Source: Lichina pygmaea (Eukaryota > Ascomycota > Lichinomycetes > Lichinales > Lichinaceae). From it: a stretch of 64,000 bases of DNA. A program made the position numbers and the translations under genes. Every line of letters starts with the position of its first letter. Position 1 is the stretch's first letter. This document shows positions 1 to 11,300 of the stretch, in pieces. The notes below the pieces were generated by a model that was given only the letters and a program-made list of their open reading frames with translations, ran no database searches and was not told the DNA's origin. The stretch is taken from the NCBI GenBank assembly GCA_963422465.1, contig OY730173.1, positions 992,001-1,056,000 of the forward strand, in the 5' to 3' direction.

Positions 1-562
1 TACATGGTGGTACGGTGGTGGCATTGTAAAGTGATACAGTAGCAGCGGCGTCGTCGAGCGTCCCCGGCGAGCCCGAGACGCGGCTCCGAGACGCTCATTC
101 AGCGTTGACGTACTGTACAGTATACCGTCATCCCACCGTACGGGATGGACCTTCCTCACCGCTCTCCCCCCCCCCACTTTTTCCCCGTCATGCACCGCGA
201 ATATGGACTCGCATGGTGGCGTCGATGAGGCCAGAAGGAGTGCCTTCTCGTAAGTGTCTTGACCCCCACGTTTCAATTCGTAGCACTCCGGAGGCGCCTC
301 GTCTGTGGCGTGCTCGGTCGTGCGTCACGCACGCGACCTTGTTTCCCCCGATATCCGGGTGAGCCGACGCAAACCAGAGTGATAGACATGAGACAGAGAG
401 AGATAGAGAGAGGGAGAGGGAGAGGACGAGAGAATATGCATCTCTGATCCCGGGGTGGAAACTCGACGTTGCCGACGTCCGGAGGCTGGCCTCGCGTCTC
501 GGAAAGAAGCGCTCCCCGTCACACAAAGGTGTTTGCGCCGGCCTCCCGCTCCCCGGAAAGCC
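1..562. other. 3' flank of LCB2, no gene seen
   Basis: This left edge holds the downstream flank of the minus-strand LCB2 gene. Open frames here overlap in several phases and resemble no family I recognise. A purine tract of GAGA repeats lies near 390-430. I see no convincing gene. Confidence 0.5.
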
Positions 563-717
563 TCATCGCAGAGGTGCCTTGGCACCCTGCACCCCATCGC
601 GAAGAACATTCTCGAGTCGCCACCTGGGAGGCTTGAGGGGCCTCTCTGACGTTCGGCCTCGACGGCCGGGACCGACGGGCCGCTTCCGTCCCATCTTGGC
701 GTCGACGGTGGCGGCGG

Positions 718-768
<51 letters not shown>

Positions 769-2710
769 TGACCTTGGCCGGGCTGTCCTCGAGTCCGCCG
801 GCGACGCCACTGGAAAACTTCAGCTGCAGCGCGTTTCCGATCTCGTCGCAGGCCACGAGCACGCGGTCGAGATCGTCCTTGGTGTGCGCGGCCGAGACGC
901 AGAAGCGCGCGCGCGACGACACGAGCGGCGTGGCCGGGTAGCCGACGACGACGACGGAGATCTTGCGTCGCAGCATCTCGTGCGAGAAGGCCGGCATCTT
1001 GGCCGGGTGGTAGAGGAGCAGCGGCACGATGGGCGAGTCGTCGTGGCCGTAGACGATGAAGCCGAGCCGCTTGAGGCCGAGGCGCAGGTAGCGCGAGTTG
1101 AAGGCCAGGCGCTGCAGCCGCTCCTCGCCCTGGCCGGGCACGACCTCGCCCATGATCAGCCGCAGCGAGCTCATGATCTGCGTGAGCACCGGCGGCGTCG
1201 GCGACTCGCCGTAGAGCGTGCCGGCGCTGGTGACGCGGAGCTTCGCGACGAGGGCGGCGTCGCCGGCGACGTAGCCGCCGTTGGCGCCGAACGACTTGGT
1301 CAGCGTGCCCATGAGGATGTCGACCTCGGCCGGGTCGATCTTGAAGTAGTCGCACACGCCGCGGCCGCGGGGGCCGAGCGCGCCGATCGAGTGCGCCTCG
1401 TCGACGAAGAGGTGGAACCTGTACCGCCGCCGCAGCTCGACGATGCCCGGCAGGTTGCACATGGTCCCCTCCATCGAGTACAGGCCCTCGACGACGACGA
1501 CGATCTTCTTCCACGGCCGGTGCGTGCGCGGCTGGCCCTGCGAGATGGCCTCGCGCAGGACGCGCTCGAGGTCGCGGACGTCGTTGTGCTCGAACATCTC
1601 GATCATGGCGCCCGAGAGCCGGGCCCCGAACCGGATCGAGGCGTGGTTGAGCTCGTCCGAGATGATGAGGCAACCCTTGCCGACGATGGCCGGGAAGACG
1701 GTCGCGTTGGTGACGAAGCCCATCGAGAAGAGCATCGCCGCCGGCTTGCCGACGAAGGACGCGATCAGGTTCTCGACCTCGAGGTGCAGGTCCGAGGTGC
1801 CGACGTCGGCTCGCGGGCTCGCCAGGCTCATGCCGCACCGCCTCACCGTCTCCTCTGCAGCGTCGGCGCACGGGCCCTCGGACTGGGCGAAGCCGAGATA
1901 GTTGTAAGAGCTCAGGTTCAACGTCTCCGTCGTCGTGCCCGTCAGGCGGAACGTGAGGTTGTAATCGTCCGAAGCCCGGTCCAGCAGGGTGATGTACCGG
2001 CCGGGCACGCCGACGACAGGACGCGCGAAGCAGTCGTTCAGGCGCGTCTTCAGACGTCGGACGTAGAAGCTGTCAAAGTCGCTGTTGAGCGGCGCGTATC
2101 CGTCCTGGGCCTGCAGGTGGCGGTAGTGCTCCTTGCGGAACATCTTGCCGAAGAAGTCGCGAACGTGGCCGAAGACGATCAGGATCAGATAGCTCAGGTA
2201 CGTCGTGAGCAGGTAGAAGTACGGAGGCTCGTCGATGATCGGATCGGGGAAGTCTCGGTCCAGGAACCTGCTCGTGTGCTTGTGGCTCGAGTGACCGAGC
2301 GGACCGAACTGGGCGTGCTGGCGGGAGATGCGTTTCGCATCCGCCGGCGATGGAGGCTGGAAGAGCGTCGTCGTCGGAGAGGCATCCAAGATGGCGTTGT
2401 CGGACGTGGCCGTCGAGAGTGAGATGGTCGGCAGGGAGAGAGACGCAGGATTGATCGTGGGGGAGGACGACGCGAACAGGGCCGCTGGCTGGGGCGATAT
2501 CTTCGCCGCGAGAAGGGATGACGCGGCCGTGTAAGCTGTGTCTGCTCCCTTCGACCTGGGCGACGAGAAGAGCTGGGCGATCTTGCCAGGCCTGAAGACC
2601 GACGCCCTGGAGGACGGTGAGTGTTCGGTATTAGCATTATGTGGTGTGACAGCCGACGTCACACCGGAGGTCGACGGCGAGCCCGCCGACGGCGAGCTTC
2701 GGTGAGGCAT
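563..2710 (-). CDS. LCB2: Serine palmitoyltransferase subunit 2 (LCB2)
   Basis: This single-exon gene encodes 715 residues of the PLP-dependent subunit of serine palmitoyltransferase. The enzyme condenses L-serine with palmitoyl-CoA to 3-ketodihydrosphingosine, the committed step of sphingolipid synthesis at the ER. A low-complexity N-terminus of about 150 residues precedes a hydrophobic segment (PPYFYLLTTYLSYLILIVFG). The aminotransferase-fold core follows, with the cofactor-site motif FVDEAHSIGALG and the Schiff-base lysine in GTLTKSFGANGG at about residue 472. The typical fungal tail is present and ends in a WRLENVL-type segment. Just before that tail is a run of about 13 serines, encoded by a GAC repeat on the plus strand, which is absent from family members I recall. 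The ATG at 2710 opens the frame. The gene diverges from the acetoacetyl-CoA synthetase gene. The partner LCB1 is not in the window. Confidence 0.95.
728..768. repeat. (GAC)n microsatellite inside LCB2
   Basis: This is an almost perfect GAC/GTC trinucleotide run. On the coding (minus) strand it reads as TCG codons and gives the poly-serine stretch between the catalytic core and the conserved tail of LCB2. Confidence 0.9.
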
Positions 2711-4349
2711 GGCGACTCGGTATTATCTTCCACACTTGCTACGATCCGGCCGGCGGAGCAGACGGTGGAGTACTAGCGAACGCGGAGCGGGTGGTGAAAG
2801 GGCGGCCTCGAGAAAGGCACTGCTTTTCGACTCCCGTTTCCGTGGGCCTTACCACTTTCCGGGTCGAGGTTCTGCTCAGACGATGCCGGTACCGGAAAGG
2901 ACGGTGCTATGGTGATTCATAGTGGGGGAAGAGACACAACTACGTTCTCAGGTTAGCTCCTGTCGATCGCCAGCTTGAAGATGAGGAGGAGCGACTGCGG
3001 CGAACGTGCACTGTGCCGCCGGCCGCATCGATCGAGTGGGGGAAGCAGCAGGGGAGGAAAGCTCCGCTCGGCGTCGAAGGCGAAGCCGTGAGGCCGCGTC
3101 TTGAAGCCGGCGTAAGGCACAGCCCGAGCCGCATCGATTGCGTGGCAGAAACACCAGACGACTCTTACCAGCAGGCGACGCTTTTGAGGAGACTACCCTT
3201 GCCCGTAAGAGGGCGAATTCGCGGGCGTGATTCGATGTTTCCACGACCACGGCAGGACCCGCTGGCCACCGCCGATGATGGGACTGCGTCGCAGCTGGCA
3301 CGGTTTCGAACGCCGCAGCTCGCCGCACAGAATCTGCAGCCGATAGAGTAGAGACGATCAACTATGCCCAAGGTGCGCCGGACGCAGCGTCGATCTGGGC
3401 TCGAGGATGAGGAGCGGCGAAGGGAAGGACTGGAAGCGCAACGCGAATTGAACTCCAGGCAAATGGACAGTAAGAAAGCGCACAACCTGAACTACTGAAT
3501 GTGGAGGAGACGATATTGAGTGCGGCTGGGAGATTACGTCGATGGTTCTTCATGCTTACGTACGTACTCCGTACATTAGCCGCGGAGAACTAATATATGC
3601 TGCTTAGTCAGAAGGCTCCGTGATCACGTGATCTCGTCCATGCCCGTACAGAAGATGAAGCATTTCCACCCTAGTCTTTCTTGCAGCTTGGCCGTCTACT
3701 CGGAACTAGTTTTGGTCTCAGAAGTACCTCGTATCTTGACCACAAGAGACAGCTACGAGGTCGGAGCTCAGATATCTCCAGGCGGCAGAAGGTACAGAAG
3801 TGGCGGCTACGTACTTCCGTACATGATGTTGCTTGAGGACTTTCGATGTACGTACGTACAGGTAAGCACTTGTTCCCATCTGGCTCCTATATATATTGAG
3901 AAATCAGAGAGACGTGTCGCTCCTCCTCCATACGTACGTACGTACATACGTACAGTACGTATGTACGCCCGGAGGTTTTTGAGCTCCAACCTCGTACGAG
4001 TAATTACCCGTTAATGAGGAGAAAGCTCTATGAAGGCACGGGTAGGGATCAGCAGGCACGCCAGTTCTTCTTGGGGCCGGGGGGAATTCCAGAACAAGGC
4101 GACTACGGAGTACATACTCGTACGTCCGTACTCTGTACGTATGTACGTATTATAGAAGTACTTATGGCACTCTAGCGTAGCCAGCCGAGAACCATCAAAA
4201 GTCATGAACGTGGCTTGTTGTGTCCACTGGAGAGAGACGGCATGTGGCGGTCATGCGACGAGCTGGTGCGGCGACCAAGCTCGAGCAGCCATGTTGAGCT
4301 GCCTCGTGTCATTGCAAGGAAACAGCTCGCTGCTCTGCTGGCGTTCAAG
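2711..4349. promoter_or_regulatory. Divergent LCB2 / acetoacetyl-CoA synthetase intergenic region
   Basis: About 1.6 kb separates two divergent genes and should hold both promoters and leaders. From 3.78 to 4.15 kb it carries a dense cluster of GTAC/TACGTA palindromes, for example near 3930-3970 and 4105-4155. One short open frame (3364-3498) is listed separately. No long gene is convincing here. Confidence 0.5.
3364..3498 (+). CDS. Small charged ORF, hypothetical
   Basis: A complete ATG-to-TGA frame of 44 codons begins MPKVRRTQRRSGLEDEE. It is rich in Arg, Glu and Gln and could form a charged helix. It is too short for a reliable call. It lies in the divergent LCB2 / acetoacetyl-CoA synthetase region on the plus strand, so it could be a microprotein gene, an exon of an unrecognised gene, or chance. 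I recognise no family. Confidence 0.25.
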   Translation: MPKVRRTQRRSGLEDEERRREGLEAQRELNSRQMDSKKAHNLNY

Positions 4350-6537
4350 ATGAGCGCTCCCATCTCTGGCTTGTTGCATCTTGAAGCTGGGGAGACGGAC
4401 GAATTCTCCGCCCGTGAGCTATGGACGCCGTCTTCGACGGAGGATACGTTGATGCATCGCTTTAAACGGATCATTGCCGAAAAATATCAGGTGCACTTGG
4501 AGGACTACGGCCAGCTCTATGAGTGGAGCATCAAAGACACGGCGCACTTCTGGGAGGAAGTATGGCGATTCACCGGCGTCAAGGCTTCTCAGCCGTTCGA
4601 GAAGGTTGCTACGACCGTGTGCTCGACGGCCGTAAAGACTGGATTCTGATCGATCCGCTCAGGTGCTTGAGCCGCACGTTCCCATGTTTCCATATCCGCC
4701 CTTCTTCAAGGGTGCAAGGTTGAACTTCGCCGAGAACGTTCTATACCCACCGTGCCTACCGTCGCCGGACTCCTTGGCGCTGGTCGCCGCCACCGAGCAA
4801 GACCGAGAATACGTGTCGTGGTCGGTGCTGCGAAGCCGTGTGGCGCGTTGTGCTGCTGCTATGATTGCAGCTGGCGTCAGATCCGGAGACAGGCTCGCCA
4901 GCGTCCAGGCGAACCAGACGAACGCGGTCGTCGTCCTGCTGTCCGCTGCTTCGATCGGCGCACTCTGGACAGGCGTTTCCCCCGATACTGGACCCCACGC
5001 GATCCTCGAACGTCTGACGCAGATCGAGCCGGTGATTCTGTTTGCAGATGCCGTCGTCACGTACAACGCAAAGATCCACGACGTCACCGAGAAGCTACGT
5101 GCCGTGGTCGGTGGCCTGCCTCGTCTGGCGATGGCTGTCGTGTTCGATCCGCCTTCGGGCAGTGCGCTCGATGTTGGTCCGGTCGGTCTAGACGGCAGAG
5201 GCTGTATGTACTCGGACTTCGTGCGCAAGGGAGACCCTGACCGGCAACTGCACTTTGCGCAGCTGAGCCCCGAACACCCCCTGTATATACTGTTTTCTTC
5301 GGGTACGACGGGCAAGCCGAAGTGCATCGTGCACGGAGCGGCCGGGACCCTCGTCCAACACAAGAAGGAGCACATGCTCCATTGCGATATCCGTCCTGCC
5401 CAGACGGTGTTCTACTACACCACCATCACCTGGATGATGTTTCACTGGCTCGTGTCTGCGTTGGCCAGCGGGGCCACCGTCGTGCTCTACGATGGCTCGC
5501 CGTTCATCTATCGCGGATCGAAGAGCGGCGACGAGCTGGCGATGCCTAGGCTGATAGATGAGCTTGGAATCGCACATTTCGGCACTTCGGCCAAGTACCT
5601 CTCCATCTTGGAGCAGAAGGTCGTCATGCCAAAGGAGACGGTGGCGATGCGCACCTTGGATGCGGTGTACTCCACTGCCAGTCCCCTGGCGCCCTCCACC
5701 TTCGAATACGCGTACCGTGCCTTTGGTCCGGACATCCGGCTCTCCTCCATCACCGGTGGGACCGACATTCTTTCGCTCTTCGGCGCCCCCTCGCCCATGT
5801 CAGCCGTCTACGGCGGCGAGGTCCAGGTGCGCGGACTGGGCATGGCGATCGAAGCGTGGGATGCCAACGGCGAGGACGTGACCGGTACCGGAGAGACTGG
5901 CGACCTGGTCTGCGTGAGACCGTTTCCATGCCAGCCCGTCATGTTCTGGAAGGATCCGGACGGCATGCTGTATCGAAAGAGCTATTTCGAAAGGTTCCCT
6001 GGGATCTGGCATCACGGCGACTTTGTCAGGATCAACCCTCGGACGGGCGGGCTCATCATGCTTGGGCGAAGTGACGGAACCCTGAAGCCCTGCGGCATCC
6101 GGTTCGGCAGCTCGGAGATATACAACGTGCTGCTGAAGAACTTTCCCCGCGAAGTTCTCGATGCGCTTTGCGTCGGACGACGGCGGGCCCACGACGTCGA
6201 CGAAACCGTCGTGCTGTTTCTGAAGATGGTGCCCGGCCACTCATGCACGGAGATCTTGCTGAAGGCGATCCAGGACCGGATCAGAGCAGAGCTCAGCCCG
6301 AGGCATGTACCGGGCATCATCGACGAGTGCCCTGACATTCCCATGACGGCCAACGGGAAGAAGTAGGTGCCACCCGCCTCGAAAAGATCTTTCCTAAGCC
6401 TCGCTATTGACCGTGCGTATAAAAGGGTCGAGGTCACTGTCAAACTGATCTTGTCGGGCATCGAGGTCCAACCATCGACCTCAGTCGCAAACCCGGACTG
6501 TTTGGTCTGGTATCGCCAATGGGCCGAAAGTCACTGA
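4350..6537 (+). CDS. Acetoacetyl-CoA synthetase (acetoacetate-CoA ligase)
   Basis: This cytosolic ANL-superfamily ligase activates acetoacetate with ATP and CoA to acetoacetyl-CoA, feeding sterol and other acyl synthesis or ketone use. My model has exons 4350-4604, 4663-6362 and 6426-6537 and gives 688 residues, the usual family length. The N-terminal cap has the FWEEVWRFTG motif. The phosphate-binding loop FSSGTTGKPK is at about 296-305. The adenylation region contains TGGTD, then GRSDGTLKPCGIRFGSSEIY, and the C-terminal catalytic lysine lies in MTANGKKVEV (about 646-655), which is split by intron 2. Intron 1 has a weak donor (GTTGCT), but the protein reads smoothly across it (QPFEK to VLEPHVPMFP). 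The ATG at 4350 has A at -3. An upstream in-frame ATG at 4215 would add residues unlike the family, so I did not use it. Confidence 0.93.
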
Positions 6538-8317
6538 TATGCCCTGTATCTCCTGTGCAGGTCCATGAGCCGCGTTGTGGGGAACGTACGGTGGCTGGTA
6601 AGTCCTGGTCAAATACAGCGTACTGCTGACTGACCGTCGAGGGTAGAGCGCTGCCATATTGCCCTGATGTCGAACCATGTCGTCTTCTTCGCTGCTTTTG
6701 TTATCTTCCTGTTGTGTCGTCATCAGGGCACTCTGTGGAATCAACCTGGAAAGCGATCATCCGGTCCCCCAGAGCATACTATCTTGATCTGGTTCGAGAT
6801 CTCTGAGATAGCTTTTGAGCTTTCGCTGTGAATTGTGAACTTGCTCTTGATGATGGTCGACAAAGACCGTCTGCGCAGACAGATCATTCCCCGAGCCTCT
6901 GGTCAGACTTCCCGACCACAAGGATTGTCCAAACTTTCAATACACACAGCGCCAGTGAGCTGCGAGCTGTAAGCCCCTCTGGACTGATCTTGACGGGGTC
7001 CAGCGAGGGTTTTGCCTTGGGCTCTATCTATGCAAGCTTTCCGCTAGCTCTAATTATCCTACATTTGCACTGACGTAAAAGCTTTCTGGGGCAGATCTGT
7101 GGAGGGGAAGGCATAGTCAGCGCTTCGAGGTTGACAGGAATGGATGGAAGACAGCTTATGGGCGGCTTCACTTGTCAGCTGAAGACTACTTGTCTTTCGG
7201 TCATGCACTCAGACTTCACATACTATTATGTGTACTGGAACATTGATGTAGTTGGTTGTCGGCCTCTGGGAAGAGGAGGAGAAAACAGAGGATAGATGAG
7301 ATACATTGGAAAGCAACAGTCCAACGGACATGTTGCAGCTCATCCCCGATCCCTCGAATGTCGTCCTCGGGCCAGGATTCTCTCTCGACTCAGAGCACTG
7401 AGACACGTACGAGTTGCGTTTGAGGTGTCCAATGAGGGATCATCAATCATCCCAGCATATCTAGTACAGAAATAGGACTCTCCGAGATGCCCGTTCCACG
7501 TGTCCATCTTGTATGGGATTCGCCTTCTCCTGAGCTAAAGGTTCTCGTATTTGCGCCGGTCATCCGCGAGACTTGCGACGACTGCGGGATGTGCTAGCAT
7601 CTCGCCGAACTCGAGCTACTGCAGGTCATCCGTTTGAAACATCTGTCGGCATGCGTGGCCTTCCAGTCGATCGCGATCTCTCGAGCACCTCCCATACTCG
7701 GCCTCAAGGGACAGCGCTTTGTCTGACGAGGCTGCCTGGAGTCGCCATCGCCGTCCATTCGTTCGGAGAAGGTGGCCTCCTCTCGAATCCTTCAACAAGT
7801 ACGGTATGTATGCAGTACGTAACGTACATACCCGTGCCATACTGCGCGTCGGCAGCTGTAAGCCGGAAGCGCATCGGCTCGTTGCGCTGGCTCGGCGCCA
7901 AGACGTGGCATCAGCTCTTGCGCACCGCCAAACATTCTCGTATCGGACAACCTCCGGCATGACACCAGAAGTCTATCGTGCCATGGTGCTACGGAACAGC
8001 AGATGCTATGACGTGGAGCGCCCTACGGAGGTGTTTGAGAGCACCTGAGAGAGGCTTCTTCGTACCTCTAATCCCGTGTCAGAAAGGTACGTCTGAGTCT
8101 CACGATCTGCGCCCGGCGTGAAATACGTCAACAGCGTTGCTGACACCCTTGCGGACCCGAGGGAGGATCGTGTCTGTAGCAACAACGAAGACGAACGGAG
8201 CAAATACCAAGACACTATTACTGGTTCCATGCCCGTCACCGTAACGAGGTGCCAGAAGTAGCCGCCGAGCTCCGTCATCGAAATCCCCCGCGATGCGAGG
8301 ATGTTGAGAGCACAACC
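6538..8317. other. Intergenic, no gene recognised
   Basis: These 1.8 kb separate the synthetase gene from the flippase gene. They should hold the terminator of the first and the promoter and leader of the second. Open frames are short and overlap on both strands without family resemblance. A GTAC-type palindrome cluster lies near 7800-7835. Confidence 0.5.
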
Positions 8318-11300
8318 ATGGACGATAGCAATGGTCTGGGCAAGAATGCGTCGGAGAGGTCGAGACGCCACTCCCTGAACGCTCAACCACCCGAAGGCCG
8401 GCTCGCGGATGGTGCAGACCAAGAACTCGGTGGCTCGCCGTCCAGACCGTCCCCCACGGCGCAGTCCTCTACCGGATCGCCGAATCTTCCTGCCGATGCA
8501 CGTTCTCCAGCCCCGAACTCGAGTCCGACGGCGCCCAGGGTGCGGTTCTCGCAAGACATCGACAGAGGCGCTTCCCTCGACGTACCCTACGCTTCGGTGC
8601 AAAGCAGTCCCATACCTGAACATGTCGCCACCTCGAGCAGAGAGCGGGCGGTCGGAGAAGGCCGCGCACCCTCAGGGCGTCTCTCGACGGGAGGGCCGAC
8701 CTACGCAGGCGATGAGAACGGCCTGCCCGGCGGACAGCCCGCCGCTCGATCGTCGCTATCCCCGCTCTCCGCGAGGCCGGGAGGCTCGCCGGGCCTGCCG
8801 GAGGCGCAAGGTGTGTCGCCGACAAAGCGAAATCGAGGCTATTCTTTGCGCCGAGCGTTGTTCGCCAAAGGCGTACAGAACCAAGACGCCACATCCAACC
8901 TCGAGAATGCCTTCCAGCTCGAGGAACAGAATCCCGATCGGACCTCGACGACCGATGACGACACCCGAACGCGGCCGACCCGCGATGGCAACAAGGCCAG
9001 AGACCGTGTCCGGCCCAGGTCCAGCCCGGCGGCCGATGCGCATGTGATGGCACAGAAGGGGGCCGCCCTGCCCAACTACGAGTCTTGGCATCGACAACGA
9101 GCAGCTCGCGCGCGCCTGGTGAGAGCAGTGCGAGACGCTTTCGGCAGGGCGCGCAAGGTCTTCCTCCGGATCCAGGAGATACAACCCACCGAAGATGGTA
9201 GACATCTTGACCTTGACGTGTCGCGTCACAACTGCCTGACGGACGAACGGACCGGACGGCCCTACATATCAAACGTTATCCGATCGAGTCGATATACGGT
9301 CTGGACGTTTTTACCGCGGCAGCTCTTTGCCCAGTTTTCCAAGCTTGCCAACTTCTATTTCTTGTGCGTCTCCATTCTGCAGATGATACCCTCGCTGAGC
9401 ACGACCGGCACCTACACCACCATCATCCCCCTTCTCTTCTTCGTGGCCCTTTCGATGGCAAAGGAAGGCTACGATGACTATCGTCGCTACCGGCTCGACA
9501 AGATCGAGAACAGGAGGAACACGCGTGCTTTCCGCAAGGAGCAGGCCTCAGATACCGTCGGCAAGCAAGGGCGTGGCCCTCTCCCTCCGTCGAACGCCTC
9601 CCCACGGTGGAAGACGATCAAGTGGGAGGATGTCGAGGTTGGAGACGTGGTCGAGCTCGAACGCGACGATGCGGTCCCGGCCGATCTCGCCTTGCTGCAT
9701 GCGACTGGTCCTAACAGCATCGCCTACGTTGAGACGATGGCTCTGGATGGCGAGACGGCCCTCAAGAGCAAACAGACCCTTCGGGCATTGACGGAGCAGT
9801 GCGTGGACGAAGCCGGTCTCACGCGCTGCGCCGCTCACTTTGTCGTCGAAGATCCCAACATTGACCTCTACAGCTTCGAGGGAAGGGTGACCGTTTCGGG
9901 CGAGACGCAGCCGCTGACGAACAACGAGGTTGTCTATCGAGGAAGCGTCCTGAGGAACACCGAGAGGGCGTACGGCATGGTTATCTACTCCGGCGAGGAA
10001 TGCAAGATCCGGATGAACGCAAGCAAGAACCCTCGGATCAAGGCGCCAGCGCTGCAGGCCAAGGTCAACCGAGTCGTCATCATCATCGTCATCTTCGTCG
10101 TCGCCCTCGCCGTTTTCAACACGAGCGCTTATCAGATCTGGTCGAACAGCCACGAGGACAAGTCCTGGTATTTGACGAACGCCAGCGTGGCCTTCTTCCC
10201 GATCTTTGCATCCTTCATCATCATGTTCAACACTCTCATCCCCTTGTCGCTCTATGTCAGCTTGGAGATCATCAAGCTGGCTCAGATATTCCTGATGGAC
10301 GATATCGACATGTACGACGAGGTCTCGGACACTCCGATGGAGCCCAGGACGTCGACCATCAACGAGGAACTGGGACAAGTCAGGTCGGTCGAAGAGCTGC
10401 ATTCCGTGGCCCTCGGTCGAAGATTGCGTGGGCTAACGTGACGTTGTAGCTACATCTTCTCGGACAAGACCGGGACCTTGACGGACAATTCGATGCGGCT
10501 TCGGAAGCTCAGCATCGCAGGAATTGCTTGGTTGCATGACTTTGACCTGCAGGACGAGGCCACGAAGGGAACCCAGCAGGAGATGCTGCGGCACAAGAAG
10601 CGCAAGGCCAAGCGAGCGGAGAAGGGGAAGCAACCTGCGCCGGATGGTCTCTCGGTGATCAGACAATCCGAAGAGTCTGGTCGCAAGTCACAAGTTGCCG
10701 TCGTTAGACCGGGTACCGTCGCTGCCGACTCGCCGCCGTCTGCGTGGAAGTCGCCTGCAAAACCGGCGCGGCCTCAGCCGAAGCTTCGGACCGCAGCGTT
10801 GCTGTTGTACCTGGCACAGAAGCCTCGCACGGTATTCGCCAGGAAAGCTCGGTTCTTCCTCCTGTCCATCGCTCTGTGTCACACTTGCTTGCCGGAAGGC
10901 CGCGAGGACGGTACCTTTGGTTACCAGGCCGTATCGCCGGACGAGGTTGCTCTGGTTCAGGCAGCGCAGGAGCTTGGCTACGTCGTCGTGGACCGGCAAG
11001 CGCACACCGTCACGCTGAAACTCTCATCCGCGGGATTCGATGGCGAGCCGATCGAAGAAGTGTATGAGGTCCTCGACGTCATCGAATTCTCGAGCGATCG
11101 GAAGAGGATGTCCGTCGTGGCACGCTTTCCCAATCGCCAAATCTGCATCGTCTGCAAGGGCGCAGACTCCACCGTGATGCAATTGCTACGGATGGCCAGC
11201 CTCGCGACGGAGAAGGCGGTCGAGGTAGAGCGCAAGGCCAACTTCCGGAAGAGCATGGAGGCCCAGGAAGTGATCAGGCGCACGAGCGAGCAGACGAGCC

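Noticed and set aside
884-2422. Plus-strand open frame of 512 codons opposite LCB2
   Set aside because: Antisense shadow of a well-conserved enzyme; its Arg/Asp/Val-rich composition follows from LCB2 codon use.
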